A stretch of DNA of 64,000 nucleotides from positions 10,211,001 to 10,275,000 of the forward strand of contig OZ005618.1 in the NCBI GenBank assembly GCA_963930655.1, read 5' to 3'. The position numbers and the translations under genes were made by a program. Source of the DNA: Myrica gale. Lineage: Eukaryota; Streptophyta; Magnoliopsida; Fagales; Myricaceae. Within the stretch, counting starts at the first letter, position 1. Each line of letters begins with the position of its first letter. Below, piece after piece: positions 22,411 through 34,813 of the stretch. The notes beneath the pieces are model-generated. The model did no database searches. It was not told the origin of the DNA and worked only from the letters and a program-made list of their open reading frames with translations.

Positions 22411-25400
22411 TCAAGGAGGATCAAAACCTGCATACCACGGGTAATTACATAGGAGCTCATGAGAAGGGGACATGCAACCCTTGAAAGAAGAGGATGCGGC
22501 CCAACGAGCCAAATCATGCGAAAGCGAGTTCGCACTATGAGGGGAAAAAACAACCTTACAAGCCTGCAAGGAATCTATCAGAACTCTAGCATTACACACA
22601 TCCATGGAAATAAGCCATAGGCAAGGGGCTCTTGAGCATTGCATGACATCAACAACTAAAGTATAATCACTCTCCAAAATCATAGAAGCTAATCTCAAGT
22701 AGCAGTCTGCAAACACAACATCGCACCTCTAGCTTCTCCCATGACCAAATCAGTAGCAGCACCTAGAGCAACATAAGCACCTAAAATAGCACCAACCGAA
22801 TCACGGCAAACACACACGACTGCATACCCAGAAGGGCGAATAGCTGCATCAAAGTTCACCTTGAACCATCCAGAAGGAGGAGGAGGAGATCAACTAGCCC
22901 TGGGTGCCATAAACACAAGAGTGGACCAGGCAAGATCATGCTCTTAAGAAGAAATATTAATATGTATAGCAAAGGAATTGCATCCAAAGAAGGAGAACTA
23001 TGAAAAAATTTATTGTGATTAGCCCACACAAGATCAATGGTAGTCAACGCAAAAAGCTGAAATGGATGAACATCTGTAACAGAGAGGCAAGAAAGATATT
23101 CAGCTGCAAAATAGCTTTCACCCAAGCAGAAATGGGCTGATCGAGGAACACCAGAGTTTAAATTCCACCTCGATTCGCTCCACGCCAGATGACTAAAGGG
23201 GTAGGCCAATATCAGATGTTGCAGAGATTCCGGAGAAGCATCACAAAGAGGACAATGGGAGACAGAAGTCAACTCCGCGGGGAGCACGCCAGCATTTCGA
23301 GCTATAGTGGGGAGGATGTTCCACGTCACTTTCCAAAGAAGCAGCTTCAAACGTGCTTGAATTTTGAGCTTCCAAAGATGAGACCAATCAACTACAGACA
23401 AGGCCAACACTGACTACTCCATACTAGAACATAATAACCGAAAAATAGACTTGACAGAAAATAATCCACTGTTATGTAAGGTCCAAATTCAGCAATCCTC
23501 AAAAGGCACATAAGGAAGAGAAATTTGAAGGTGGCACGGGCCGACAGAGTCTCGAAAGCATCCCAAACAGCTTGGCGATTCCAAGTGCGAGATATAGGAC
23601 AAATGAGTGTAGAAACTCCCACTTCCGATGGAAAAACAACTGATGGATCAAGGGGGAGAGGTCGGTGGCCAGCTAACCCCGGAACCCACGGATCAGACCA
23701 GATTCTAGTGGAAGATCCATCACAAATCTGACGACAAGGACTCGAAACAAGTAGGGGGCATGAAGAACAATCCGTTTCAACAGAGAGGCGGAAGTCCTTG
23801 AAGGAGAGTGATCAACAAAAGAACAACCCCTAAGATATTTTTCCTTACACAACTGAACCCACAGAGCATCATGATTGAAAATCATATGCCAAGAAAGCTT
23901 AGAGAGCATAACTCGGTTCATCTTGGAAAGAGGTTGAATGCCTAAATCACCCACTAGTTTCAGGCAGCAAATGGAAATCCAAGATTTAGGAATTAAATTT
24001 CGGGATTTAGTGGGAGAAAACCCCCACCAGAAGTTTTTAAGCTCTCGTTCCATATTGTTACACCATCCAACTGGGACGCCATCACACTCATAGCATAAGT
24101 CAGCATTGAAGTAGTAACTGTTGCGATAAGTGTAGTATGTCCGACTTGGGAGAGAAGTTTCACCTTTCAGCCAGATATTTTATGAAGAATATTCTCTTTA
24201 AGATCATCAAGAGCTAGCGATTTGGAACGCGGCAAGATCCAAATGCTTCACCTTAGCAAGAAGCCTTCTTAAGTGCAACAAATCAACAATAAAAGAAGCT
24301 GATTGAGGGGGGACATTGTGACTGAAAACGCAAATACTCAACAACTAAAGCCATGCCAAATAACAACAAATCATCTGCATAAAGCAGATGTGTTATGGAA
24401 GGAGCAACAGAGTTCACTTTAATGTCTTCAAGCAAACCATTTCGTTCATCAAGAAGAAGAATCCGAGATAACACTTCGGAAAACAGGATGAAAAGGAACA
24501 GTGGTAGAGGGTCTTCTTGACGGAGCCCTCTAGATGTATGAAAGCTTCCAAAAGTTGAACCATTAATCAAAAGCGAAAATCGCACAGCAGATAAACATTG
24601 TGAGATTAAGGCAACCCAGCGATCTAGAAAACCAAAGTTGCGCAAAACGGCCAACAGAAAGCTCAACTCAACACGGTCATGCGCTTTTTGCATGTCTCCT
24701 TCGCCATCCAACCCTCTCAGCCCCGTTTATGAGACATGTTGTGAAATAGCTTGGTGGCCACAATAAAATTCTCATGGATTTGGCAACCAGGAATAAAAGC
24801 GAGTTGGAAAGGAGAAACTAATCGATGTAGAAGAGGCTTAAGCTGATCAACCAACAATTTGGCAATAATCATGTAGATCAAATTACTCAAGCTTATCGGA
24901 CAAAATTGAGAAGCAGAAACAGGGTGGGCAACTTTCGGGAGGAGGACAATATTAGTTTGGTTAAATTTAGGTAACAGTACACTAGACAAAAAAATGATTT
25001 CACATAAGCAACCACGTTAGATCCCACAATAGACCAGCAAGAGAAAAAAAACCTAGCTGTCATTCCGTCCAGGCCTAGAACCTTAGAGGGGATGCATGGA
25101 TTTCAAAGCTAGGAGAATCTCAAAGGAGGAGGGAGTACTTCACATCATAGAGTTCTCCTCAGGTGAAATGGAAGGCTGAATTAGACCATCTAAGTCGACC
25201 GGGAAAAAAGGACTAGAAGATGAATACAGATCCTGGAAAAAATCCAAAATTAATGAACCGACTTTTGCACGATTTTAGTCGTACAATAGAATTTTGACTG
25301 TGGCGAATCACCGTGGAGGAATGAAAATACTTTGTATTGAGTTTGCTAGAAACCTGTCAATCCACGCGAGATTTCTGACGCCAAAACAACTCATCCCGCC

Positions 25401-26260
25401 AGCGCAATTCATCCAAATAAAAATTAAGCTGAAGTTGCACAACCAAATCAAGCTTCGAAGGGACATGAACAATACTAACTTGTATCGAAGTAGATAGAGA
25501 GGCTATAGAATTTTGAATATGGCTGAAACTCAACTTATTCCAGTGTTTCAATGCCATCTTAGTCGCTTTAAGTTTTTGAAATAGGACAAAAGCATCATTC
25601 CCACATAAATGATGAAGCCACACCTCTTCCATCACCTGAAAACAGGTAAGATCTCTCAATCAATACTTTTCAAATTTAAATTGATGAGGAAGAGAGGAAG
25701 AAGCACACAAATCAAGGAGTGGCGGTAAATGGGCAGAGGGCGAAATAGGAAGGTGGGACACAACAACATTGGGAAATAAGACTCTCCACTCAAGGTTAGA
25801 AAGACCCAGTCTAGTCATTCCTTTATATGAGCCAAGCCAGCCCTATCATTGTTCTAGGTATATGAAGATCCAGAATAACCCAAATTTACCAACACATTTG
25901 AGTCCACAACCTATCCAAAGCCCATTGAAGATGAAGCACGTACAGGACGCCCACCTTTTTATTAGAGGGGGAAATGACCTCATTAAAATCACCAACAAAA
26001 AAGTTAGGGCCAACATAAACATCAACCAAATCTTGCAAATGAGCCCAAAACTACATTCGAGAAGCCTAAGAAGGAGGACTATAAATGAAGTACACAAAGT
26101 CTGAGACTTCAAGTCTAGGAGAAACAAAAACAAGGAAAACATTAAATGAAGAAAAAATAATCGACAGAGAGATATTAGGTCTCCAACAGAGCACAAGACC
26201 GCCCTTAAGTCCAACATGAGGGCAAAAAAAAAAACCATGAGAACGCATCATATGAGTCAC
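22411..26260 (-). pseudogene. LINE ORF2 remnant: endonuclease, reverse transcriptase, RNase H
   Basis: Read from 26260 down, the translation has an endonuclease part (LKGGLVLCWRPNISLSII, then a GDFNEV-like stretch in another frame). The reverse transcriptase part gives NQTNIVLLPK, FCPISLSN, LAFIPGCQIHENF, then GLRQEDPLP and the catalytic LLYADDLLLFG (YADD at 24370-24381). Next come a thumb-like region FWWGF...SWISICCLK, a zf-RVT motif (CPLCDASPESLQHLI) near 23250, and an RNase H region (about 22860-22420) containing LESDYTLVVDV. Frameshifts and stops break it into about seven pieces, so it cannot encode an active polyprotein. Confidence 0.87.
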
Positions 26261-27179
26261 CTCCTCATGAAAATTTTTGTTTCCATAAAAAAACTACCGA
26301 AGGATAATGCTGTTTAATCATAGCTCGAAGAGCTCAGATTGCTGGGCCTCTAGCTAGGCTGAGGCAATTCTAGGAGAGTAGACTCATTCATCCTATGAGG
26401 ACAGCTTCAAGCCTGCCCTCGACACCTTAGCTTTTCCACGAGAATCCACCGAAGAGGTGCCACCCACATATGGACCTACACGCCTCACCTGTTTATTCTG
26501 CCGAAACATTCTAGAGAGTTTCGGTTGAGAGGAAATAAATGCATGCCTAACCTTAATCCAATAAGAAAGCGACAAGTCCTCATCCCCATCAGACATCAAC
26601 AAACTTTGCACGTTTGGGATCAGACCAAGAATCCACAGGGTTCATCTCTCAAACGCTTAGAAGACCTAATTTAGGGGAGATGGGCAGTAACATGATGCTC
26701 AATATATACCACTTAATCAAACCAAAGATCTATGGACCGAGGTGAAATAGAGGATGAATTAGAGGAAGAGTCCTCTGAGTCACCTAGACCTTTCGTAGAA
26801 AGACTAAGACTACAAGGAGCGTGACAAAAATCCTGATCATCCTTTAAATGAATAATGGGCCTTGGAGGAGAAACACAGGGTGTAGGTTGTGAAGGGGAGG
26901 ACAAATAGTCACAACTGGAAAGAAAAAAATATGAGTTAGGCCTCCAAGAGAAGAGGATGTAAAGTCGCCTTGAGTATTAGAAAGGTTACGCTCAAAACCA
27001 TAAGGCGAATCAAGCCTAGAGCAAACCCCAATAGGTTGGACCGAAAACACAGCAAAAAAACTTATATATGAAGGGAGGAAGGGCTTATATGTAGAGGGAG
27101 AAAATAGGGACGAGCCTAGAGGAAAAGCCTGGAAGTCAGTAGAAACTAATGGAAGAGAAACCTTGGGATCTACAGGGTA

Positions 27180-27586
27180 TGTTTGGAGAGCAGGCTAGAG
27201 TTCAGTTTAGGATTCACTCTTGGATTGAGTTTCTTGTGAGTAGAAGAAATCACTAGGTGTTGAGATTTGAAAAGAAGAGTTAAAGTGTAAGCTCAAGAAA
27301 CGCTTTGTGAAGGTTCCTTAGCACTCGGGAAGCTAAGGTGTACTACCTATTTGATAGATAGTGGAGAAAGCCTAAGGAAGTCAATAGCTTTGGGGGTGGA
27401 TGTAGGTAAGAGTTTGGCCGAACCACCTAAAAATTACGGTGTCATCTCTTCAACCCTTACCTTCTTAAGTTTTTATTCTTACTCTTGTTCTTAGCTCTTG
27501 GGGTTGGTGTTTTAAATTCCTTTAGAAATTGTTAATTTTTATTAAAACCCAATTCACCCCCTCTTGGGTTGCTATATAGACTTTCA
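27180..27586 (+). repeat. LTR-like sequence (Copia type) inside the LINE
   Basis: The segment starts TGTTTGGAGAG and ends in GCTATATAGACTTTCA, with AACCCAATTCACCCCCTCTT just before the end. That phrase is common at the 3' border of plant Copia (SIRE-like) LTRs. I found no second LTR, primer-binding site or target duplication. It is probably a solo or truncated LTR; the ends are approximate. Confidence 0.4.
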
Positions 27587-27599
27587 AAATATTTTGAGT

Positions 27600-30500
27600 A
27601 GGTATCTTTACAAACTATAACCTAACTCAATATTCTGGTATATGACGTATGTTTCGAGGCTGTTAAGTGTAGCAAGATTGTTTAAAAAATTTCCCAAATA
27701 AACTGAGGCTTTAGGACTTGTCTTCAGGTAAGGGCGTAAGACCTCGTTTCTTATGTTATTTTCAACATCCCATGAAAGCCAAGCAACAAATGCAGTCAAT
27801 TAAAAAAAGACACAACTCAACTCAATTAAGGGATATTGAAACACACAAATAACAACATGACGTATTAATGAGAAAAAAATGAAACAACAAACAGAATACA
27901 GTACATTGTCCATTCTATTTGTTGAGAGTGTTCTTTCATGCTGTGAGGAGTGCAAACACTTGTGGCTCAAAGTAGAGTAATCTTAATTGATTGAGGTAAA
28001 AAAAACTATATGATAAAAGACCAATAAGGAACAAGCTTTCCGAATTACAAAGCTAATGTAAAGCTGTTTGATACAAACCAATATAGATGCAGAGGCGCAC
28101 ATCAACTAACTTATCTAACCATTAAGTAGTAACGTATAGGTAATCACGAACAAGTACTGTGTAAACAACAACACACAACTGCATATATATATATCAATAG
28201 ATGATATTAATACATACGAGTGCATACTTAAAATGAAGATAGATAGCCAGTAATGCAGCAACAAAGCTACAAGCAAAATGGCTGCTGCAACGAAGTTAGA
28301 CGATAATATTACATACCAACTACTAAAGATCAAAACGGTATGAATAACCAACACAAGTACATAAATTGCATACCAACATTGAACACTTCTCAACCATCTA
28401 ATTCCTCAAACCACATTCTTCGGTCTACATCGCTCATTAACATGAATGACTTTTTCTCAAACACGTCCCTTAGAGCCTTGCACCCCTTTAAGAACAACTT
28501 GCTCTCTCCCTTCCGCACAACACTTTTCAATAAGGACACGCACTGGCTATATGGATCACCGTGGAATTCACCACCTCCGTTGGTGTCCCCAACATCAGCA
28601 TCAGGTACTGGCTTCTGGATCTGAACCCATTCCAATAGAATATCATTCCTACGAGCTGCAGCATCGGCAAAGCGCACAAATGCAACTTTCGGGTCACGCT
28701 TTCAGAGCCGTCACTAATGCACTTTCCTGATCTGCTCAGACTCTGTAGTCGGGAGGAACGAGGCATGTCATCGGTGTCAATGAAACCAATTGGCGCACTG
28801 GGGGAGGGTGTCATGCTCTCATCCAGCGGGGTAGGCAGTATGATCGGGGTGTCCAATCCAAAGTTAGTCAGTACTTCATCCAGCTGCTGCTCATCTTCTA
28901 AACCCGGTGGGCTTGTGGTTAAAGCATGGTGGAGAACACGAGTAGCCATTGTTTTCCCAAATACCAGCCCTTTCAATTCGTAATGTCGGCACCCTTTAGT
29001 GCGAAACGAGCCGTTCTTGGGATGTTTCTAGCCAGTGTAGAAATGCAGAAGAATTTATTAGAGGTGTCGGCCAATTATGATAACAGACTTATGCTTGCGT
29101 ATGTGTAGATAAGAAATAATAGAAGCAAAGTTACATGGCTATTGGTACTCTTATTGAAATCAATAAACTCAATCAATCAAAAACCTAACTTCCACTTAAC
29201 CATTTAAAAAATGATCAGCTCTAATAGCGTATCCACAATTCGATTCAAGTAGAATAACGTAGACAATGTTAATGCAAACTCATCGATAGATATCTCTGCC
29301 ACTGAGCTTCTGAACCATCAACAGTATTCGAGACGGGATGCTAATCAAATCCCGTCTCGTTGTTCAGCAAGTCATAGAAGGCCCGATACCCTAATTTCAT
29401 TCGTTTATACTTTTCTCGACACTGGGTAACTATTTTTCCCGTACCCCCAAGGAGGTTGAGCTTCTCAGTTATGGGAGCCCACTGCGTTGTGTGCAAGCGG
29501 CCGGGTTCTATCCGAACCTGATTGATAGCTTCAAGCAAAAATTTGAGGAATGAATATTCCAAGCGAGGGGGCCCTTTCTCTTTGGTGGACATCTGCAAGA
29601 AATTAGAAATGGATGCGCCCATCAGAGAGTGTAGGAGCAACGTCATAATCGAAGACGAAACTTGTTTTACCTTAGTCGTGCACACCGATTTCAAATACGA
29701 TGGACGCTTTCGAGATATGGAGCTGGATGTGGTCGGAGTGGAAGGGGATTTCAAGCTCCTAAGATAGTATCGCGTCTACACAAGATTCCTCTAAAAGAGT
29801 TAGCAAACGATATTAGGAGTTGGTAACAAGGAATAGTCAGGACCAGCGATTGGGGAAATTGCTGGAGATCGAATTGAAATTATTGTACAAAACCTGTGAG
29901 GACACAATCAACAATTATAGTCAATCACCAACGTCAAAAGCACCGCACCACACCCATATACTAAAAACATAGGCAACAAATCTCACGAAAGGACTCGACT
30001 TACATTTGGTGAGACACGGGTTGCAGAACCATCGCGTGGCTGGGGCGGACTACGACCGTGTCTGCTCATCTAATGGCTAGGATCCCTTTCCTCCGGACTG
30101 GGTTGCTTGGGTCTGGAGACTGTCCTCCAGCTTCTTCGAGAGTTGGTATAACCATCTGCACTACGAGTTCTCCGATTTAAAGGACGGCCAAAGTTCTTAG
30201 TTTCGATGGGCAAGCCACCTCGGGCATTTCAGCTCATGACAAGATGAGACCCTCCCTCCTAATACGAATTCAATGATGTAATCACTGCTATAGGAAGAAT
30301 CTGATTGCAGAATTGCGTTGGGATTTGGACATCGGTTTGGGAAAGGGGGGAGAGTTGACAGGAGGGGAACGTTATACGAGATTTTTTTTGGAAGGATGGT
30401 GATGAGACTCTGTTTAAATAAAATACCGAAGGGGTGGATGGAGGGGGTTGGGGGAAGATGAGAGAAGTAAAGGAGATTGGTGTAGTAGTTGATGGCGATT

Positions 30501-31040
30501 AACTGCCTATATTATAGTTTTATACTAACAATTAATTTTTAGTTCACAGACGCACAATTTCATACCCACAGCTGCCTGATAGGAGATTTCAAAAAATATC
30601 AAGGGGAAGGGGGTACAGATTCGATCGTTTCCCAATGAAGGAGAATATTTCAGTGGAACCGAAAAGTGAAACATTGTTGACAACACAGTGGAGTCATTTC
30701 CATATTGGGACAAAGATTGACGAAAAATTTCAATTGGAACATCGAGAGGGGTCAACCTGATTGCATGGGTTTGCGGCCCGGTTCAAAACTTGTTCTGCAC
30801 CACATTATGACACCATACAGGCCGAGGTAAGGGTTGAGCTTCAGGTTTCCACCCATTCCAAACCAGACTTGAGGATTTTAGACTCCAAAAGCGTCCCAAC
30901 CCTAGAAACCGGTTCTAAGCCCACTTTCCAAACATGCCCACAACTTCGCGAATCGATCTACCAACCTTGATCGAACCCAGAAAATCTAAAATAAGGGGGG
31001 CGACATTTAATAAGAGCTGCAATGGATTAGATAGGTGGTT
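27600..31040. other. Insertion of uncertain limits carrying a Harbinger-type ORF
   Basis: This block separates LINE ORF2 from LINE ORF1 and is foreign to the LINE. It contains the Myb/SANT-like frames listed separately (28390-29754). The rest is AT-rich on the left and unremarkable on the right. I could not define terminal repeats or a TAA duplication, so the element type is inferred from the protein alone. Confidence 0.5.
28390..29754 (-). pseudogene. Myb/SANT-like DNA-binding protein (Harbinger ORF1 type), broken
   Basis: The first block (29754 to 29341) has the Myb/SANT-like domain (Myb_DNA-bind_3): LEYSFLKFLLEAINQVRI, then QWAPITEKLNL, QCREKYKRMKLGYRAFYDLL and ETGFD. In the family this continues as GFGWDP; here a stop follows GFD, although NTVDGSEAQWQRYL is still readable after it. 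The later blocks (28976-28527 and 28677-28390) give the acidic linker and the C-terminal helix region (MRFADAAARRNDILLEW). Such proteins are ORF1 of PIF/Harbinger transposons, which help the transposase bind DNA, or domesticated relatives. No DDE transposase was seen nearby. Confidence 0.7.
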
Positions 31041-31399
31041 ACAAAACTTATATGATTGAACGAGCCAAACTAAGTGGTTGCATGGAGGAAACATGACCTA
31101 AAGTAGATGGAGTAGAAAACAAACAACAGGGAACTTGAGAGAGAGGTGAAGATGATCTACCCAAATGCACAGACTTCCCTTTCAGATCACCGCGCAAATT
31201 CAAGGAGGGAGAAGGAGAAACAGAAGCAGCAGAAACCCCCGCGGCCTCGGGGAGAGAATCCGAATGAGTCCCAAATGGGAAACCCTCATGCCAAGGAGGA
31301 GCAGCTTTCATCAACGAGCCAAGCTTATCACTAAAAGGAGGATGAGCAACAGCTGAGCATTGATTAATGAGATGGTCAATACAACCACAATGATAGGAT

Positions 31400-31843
31400 C
31401 AGAGTCGACTAAAGGGTAAGACAACTTAGCCTGTGGCTTAAGGCCGCACCTTGAGCAAAGCCCCATAAAGACAAAATAATTTTTTTTTGTGTTGTAGATG
31501 ACCCAAAAATAAAAAGATAACTGAGTTAAGAAAAAAAAGAATGGTAAGATGCAATCTTTTCATATTTTTTATCATGAGTAGACTGATATATTTCTTTCAG
31601 ACCTCCTAATCCCTTTTTAGATATTTTTGAACTTTTCTCAAAGAGAAAAAATGCTAAATTTCTTAATTGTTCTAATCATAAAGCCTTGATGTCATGTATG
31701 AGGGCCTCGTAAAAAAACAATTAATGAGACATTTGAATATTTTATATTAAATTTAATAATTTTCAGATAATTTTAAATATTTTATATAAAAAATATAATA
31801 CTTTATTTTGCCTTGTGCCCCCATTTGGTTTGAGCCGGCCCTG
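31400..31843. mobile_element. Short non-autonomous hAT element
   Basis: Perfect 8-bp duplications GATAGGAT flank it (31392-31399 and 31844-31851). The ends read CAGAGTCGACTAAA and, in reverse complement, CAGGGCCGGCTCAAA; the CAGGGCCGGC start is typical of plant hAT ends. At 444 bp with no coding sequence it is a MITE-like derivative. It interrupts LINE ORF1. Confidence 0.85.
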
Positions 31844-32178
31844 GATAGGATAAACTGGAAAGTCTCTCATATTGAAAAGAAATCCAGGTCGAGGATGAAC
31901 CAGCAGGCTGAAACTGAAACTCCGGAGTAGAAGGCTCAAGAACTGGTAATATCACCTTGAAACGCATAAAATCCGAACAATCATCAAAATTATCCACCGC
32001 CGAGTCCACTTCTTCCACTTCCCCAAATAAGAGCCAATACGCAAAGCATTATGAAAAGGCAGACGCACCATTAGAAAGCCATGAATTTGCACCCATAAAG
32101 CATATATAGAAAAATTCAAACTAGATAAAGTATCCAAAGGGGACCATTCACTCAACAGCAAAAGGAACCCTTTAACAT

Positions 32179-33006
32179 GGAAATTGAAGCACATATTTTT
32201 CCCCGAGTCTAGAGAGAGAGGCCAGAGCCTCTCTCTAGACGTTTCCCCTTCCCTTCGCCTGCCCTCCCCCCTTTCCTGTTCCTCCCACCGTCCCCCTTTG
32301 TCCTCTCCCTCTTTTGGCCGGCTCCCCTTCGAACCCCCTTATTTTGGTCCCCTTTTGAGTTTGCTTTCAACTCCAGATCCCGGCTTTCCGGTTGGACTTC
32401 GGCGGCCACGCTCGGTAAGGACGACATCAGCTGCTCCTGGAGCTCGTCTCCAGCGTTTTTTGGTCACCATTGGCCGACGTGTGTTCCCTCACGCGCGGCC
32501 ACTCGTGGGCGTGTGGCTTACACTCGATCACCCGTTTTTGGCTATGATGCAAGGGTATAGGTGGTGTCTTGGGGCCATGTTTTCTGGCCGGCTTCCGGTT
32601 GGCTAGCGGTTTTTTTTTGTTTTCTGTTGTGTTGTTTTTTCTTTGTGCATTGTTGTCCATTTCGTTGGGCTTTGGGTGTGGACCTCAGTGTCCTTTGGTG
32701 CTGGTGTGGACGCTTTCTCGAGGAAGTGGGAGTGCGGTACGCGACTACCCACTCCTCCGGCGACCGCCACTTTCGGCGGCTATTAGTTCGGGTCTTTGGA
32801 CCCGCTTTGTATTCACGGCCCTTTGGGTCCGTTATTATGCGACCTTTATGGCTATTTGTTGTACTTCCCGTAGGGCTTTCTATGTTGATGTAATGGGCAT
32901 TATGCCCCCGTGCTTTGTATCCAGCCTCGTTTGGTCGTCTGTATTAGCATTATATGCTTTGTCTGGGTATCAATGAAATATGGATTTCATGTTGCTTAGA
33001 AGAAAA
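32179..33006 (+). mobile_element. GC-rich poly(A) retroposon, copy A
   Basis: It is flanked by AAAAGGAACCCTTTAACAT on both sides (32160-32178 and 33007-33025) and ends in a run of A, so it was inserted by target-primed reverse transcription on the + strand. Near the 5' end sits the hairpin motif TCTAGAGAGAGAGGC / GCCTCTCTCTAGA, followed by C-rich DNA. Its open frames (up to 140 codons) show no known domain. A relative with the same 5' hairpin lies at 46289-47037. Excision restores the LINE ORF1 reading frame across the target. Confidence 0.8.
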
Positions 33007-33357
33007 AAAAGGAACCCTTTAACATTCAGGGAGCTTGAAGAAGAAGAAGAATACAGGCTTTATGAGCAGGGAGCCAAAATGAAACAAGAAAGTATTCGGG
33101 TCAGTATCCTTAATCTTGAGATTAAAATAAAAATTTCCGAGACGAGCGAAGAGTTTCATGAACGGTTGGTTTAAAGACGTTCACTAACCAAAATTTTATT
33201 ACTCTCAAATTTTATTATCATTACCAAAATTTCACTCAACTCACTTTTTAACTAACTTACGTAACTAAAATTTTAACTATCCTAAAAATTTGTACAAAAT
33301 TTTGTTTCCAAATGACACGTTAAACAAAATTTTATTGGACACGATACGTCCCACTAA

Positions 33358-33537
33358 TGCTGCGTTTGCACCAAATATTTCACAAAATATTTCACCAACT
33401 CCCAATAAAATACTACAATATAATCTCTCTCTCTCTCCCATAAAAAATATAAAAAATTACCTATCTCTTCACTTTTTCACTAAACCCAATATCAACACTA
33501 AATCTAATACCAAAAATTTTATAACACCAACATAACC
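33358..33537. repeat. Tourist-like MITE in the LINE 5' region
   Basis: About 180 bp flanked by TAA (33355-33357 and 33538-33540). The interior (AATAAAATACTACAATATAA, CTCTCTCTCCCATAAAAAAT, CACTTTTTCACTAAACCCAA) is shared with the MITE at 47348-47538. The preceding 33182-33350 looks like a further degenerate copy. Confidence 0.55.
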
Positions 33538-34813
33538 TAAATAAATGAGAGCTTTTTGCTCAGCTTTTACAGGATCAACTTCAAGTTCTGGAAAATCTCG
33601 TGGATAATAAGATTAAGATCAGACTGAGAGGAAGCCATTGAAAAACCGAAGGACCAAAGAAGAAGTGTAAGAGGAGAGAACAAAGAAAAGGAGGAGAAGG
33701 CATGTAGTAGAAGGCGAGGAAAGAAAAGGCCAAAAGAAGGAGAAAAAGAGGGGGGACACGGGGAAAAGGAGGGGAAAGGATCAAAGTTCTGGAAAATCTC
33801 TCTACAAAGAGAGCGGGTTTTTTCTCTCGCTTCCACTTAACTCTTTAACAAGCTACCCTTGCGTTCTTAACAAGCTAGTAAGAGAACTGGTAAAACAAAT
33901 TTCAACAAAAAAAAGAAAAAGAAAAAGAAAAGAAGATAAATCCTAAGCACTACGTGGAAAGGAAGGCCGAAGAGAACCTGACATGGCGAAGAGTGCGGTA
34001 AAGGACGACCTCAACATCGCACTCTCTGAGCAATCCCGAGTTCTCAGGGCGGCGAAAACACTCGACTCCGACCTCGACTTCGCCTATCAACACCAAATGC
34101 AAGAAGCCATTAATGCTCACTCGCTCTCCAACCATCAAGCTCGAGGTCTCCACCATCACCACCAAGTCTTGACGTCGACGTTTACTCTCCCAACGACGGC
34201 GTATTAGACATCGCTGCGACGCTAATGATGCAAGAGGTGGACAGGTACATGCAAGAACACGTTGACCGCAAGCGAAGCGAGGCGGAGATGAGGAGAATGC
34301 GAGAGGATCTGGACCGTCGGATCCACGATCAGAAGTTCGCGGACTACATTCTCAACATCTCCGACGAAGAATGGAGAATCCACGGGGATAATTACCACCA
34401 CCCGTACCGCATTGATGCTTCATCGTCTTCTTCTTCGTCGACGGCTCTGGTTGACACCGAGTGTTTTAGGCTCTATTTCAAGGGCTTGGTGAGCGAAGAG
34501 AACGTTAGAGGTATGAAGGTAATGGTGGCTGGGGCTGGGGTGGCGATGTACGATTCCAAGGATAGGCCGATCTTGCAGGTGAAGAAGAATCTGGAGGCGT
34601 TCGTTGATGGTCAGGTCGTGACAAATGAAGTTGCTACACTTGAGGCCCTGATTGAAGGGCTTGATAGAGCTCTCAGCTTGAACTTGAAAAGGATCCCCTT
34701 TTTCTGCGATCACTATAATGTTCACCAATATGTGAGTCCAATTTTACTATCATTGTTTTTGCAAATGTTCGGTTCGGTTGTTTTAATAATGGTAGTAATA
34801 TTTTTGTACGATT

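Larger units (their letters stand above)
31048..33180 (-). pseudogene. LINE ORF1 remnant with DUF4283-like region
   Basis: The N-terminal part lies at about 33175-33026 on the minus strand (NTFLFHFGSLL). It continues, once the 828-bp guest is skipped, as SSLNVKGFLLLLSEWSP and then LNFSIYALWVQIHGFLM (about 32160-32040). This is the DUF4283 fold found in plant LINE ORF1 proteins, which bind element RNA. A short hAT then interrupts (31400-31843), and Ser/Pro-rich ORF1 sequence follows to about 31048. Stops and frameshifts are present. Confidence 0.72.
22339..33822 (-). mobile_element. Near full-length LINE, 11.5 kb with nested guests, just upstream of RBR copy 2
   Basis: The flanks are TCTCTCGCTGCCAC (22325-22338) and TCTCTCGCTTCCAC (33823-33836), 13 of 14 identical. 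The minus-strand 3' end terminates in an A-rich tail (T-rich from 22339), and the 5' end lies about 160 bp upstream of the copy 2 ATG. Reading on the minus strand there is an ORF1 with a DUF4283-like region, then ORF2 with endonuclease, reverse transcriptase, zf-RVT and RNase H regions. It is interrupted by an LTR-like piece, a Harbinger-type ORF, a short hAT, a GC-rich retroposon and one or two MITEs, each listed separately. The same flank occurs uninterrupted before copy 3 (about 47745-47775). Confidence 0.85.

Noticed and set aside
32184-32976. Open frames of 110-140 codons as host genes
   Set aside because: They overlap in several frames of a GC-rich retroposon and have no domain; open frames are expected in GC-rich DNA lacking AT-rich stops.
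33567-33836. Minus-strand Ser/Phe/Leu-rich frame as a separate gene upstream of RBR copy 2
   Set aside because: It is the 5' leader and start of the LINE, inside the target duplication at 33823-33836.
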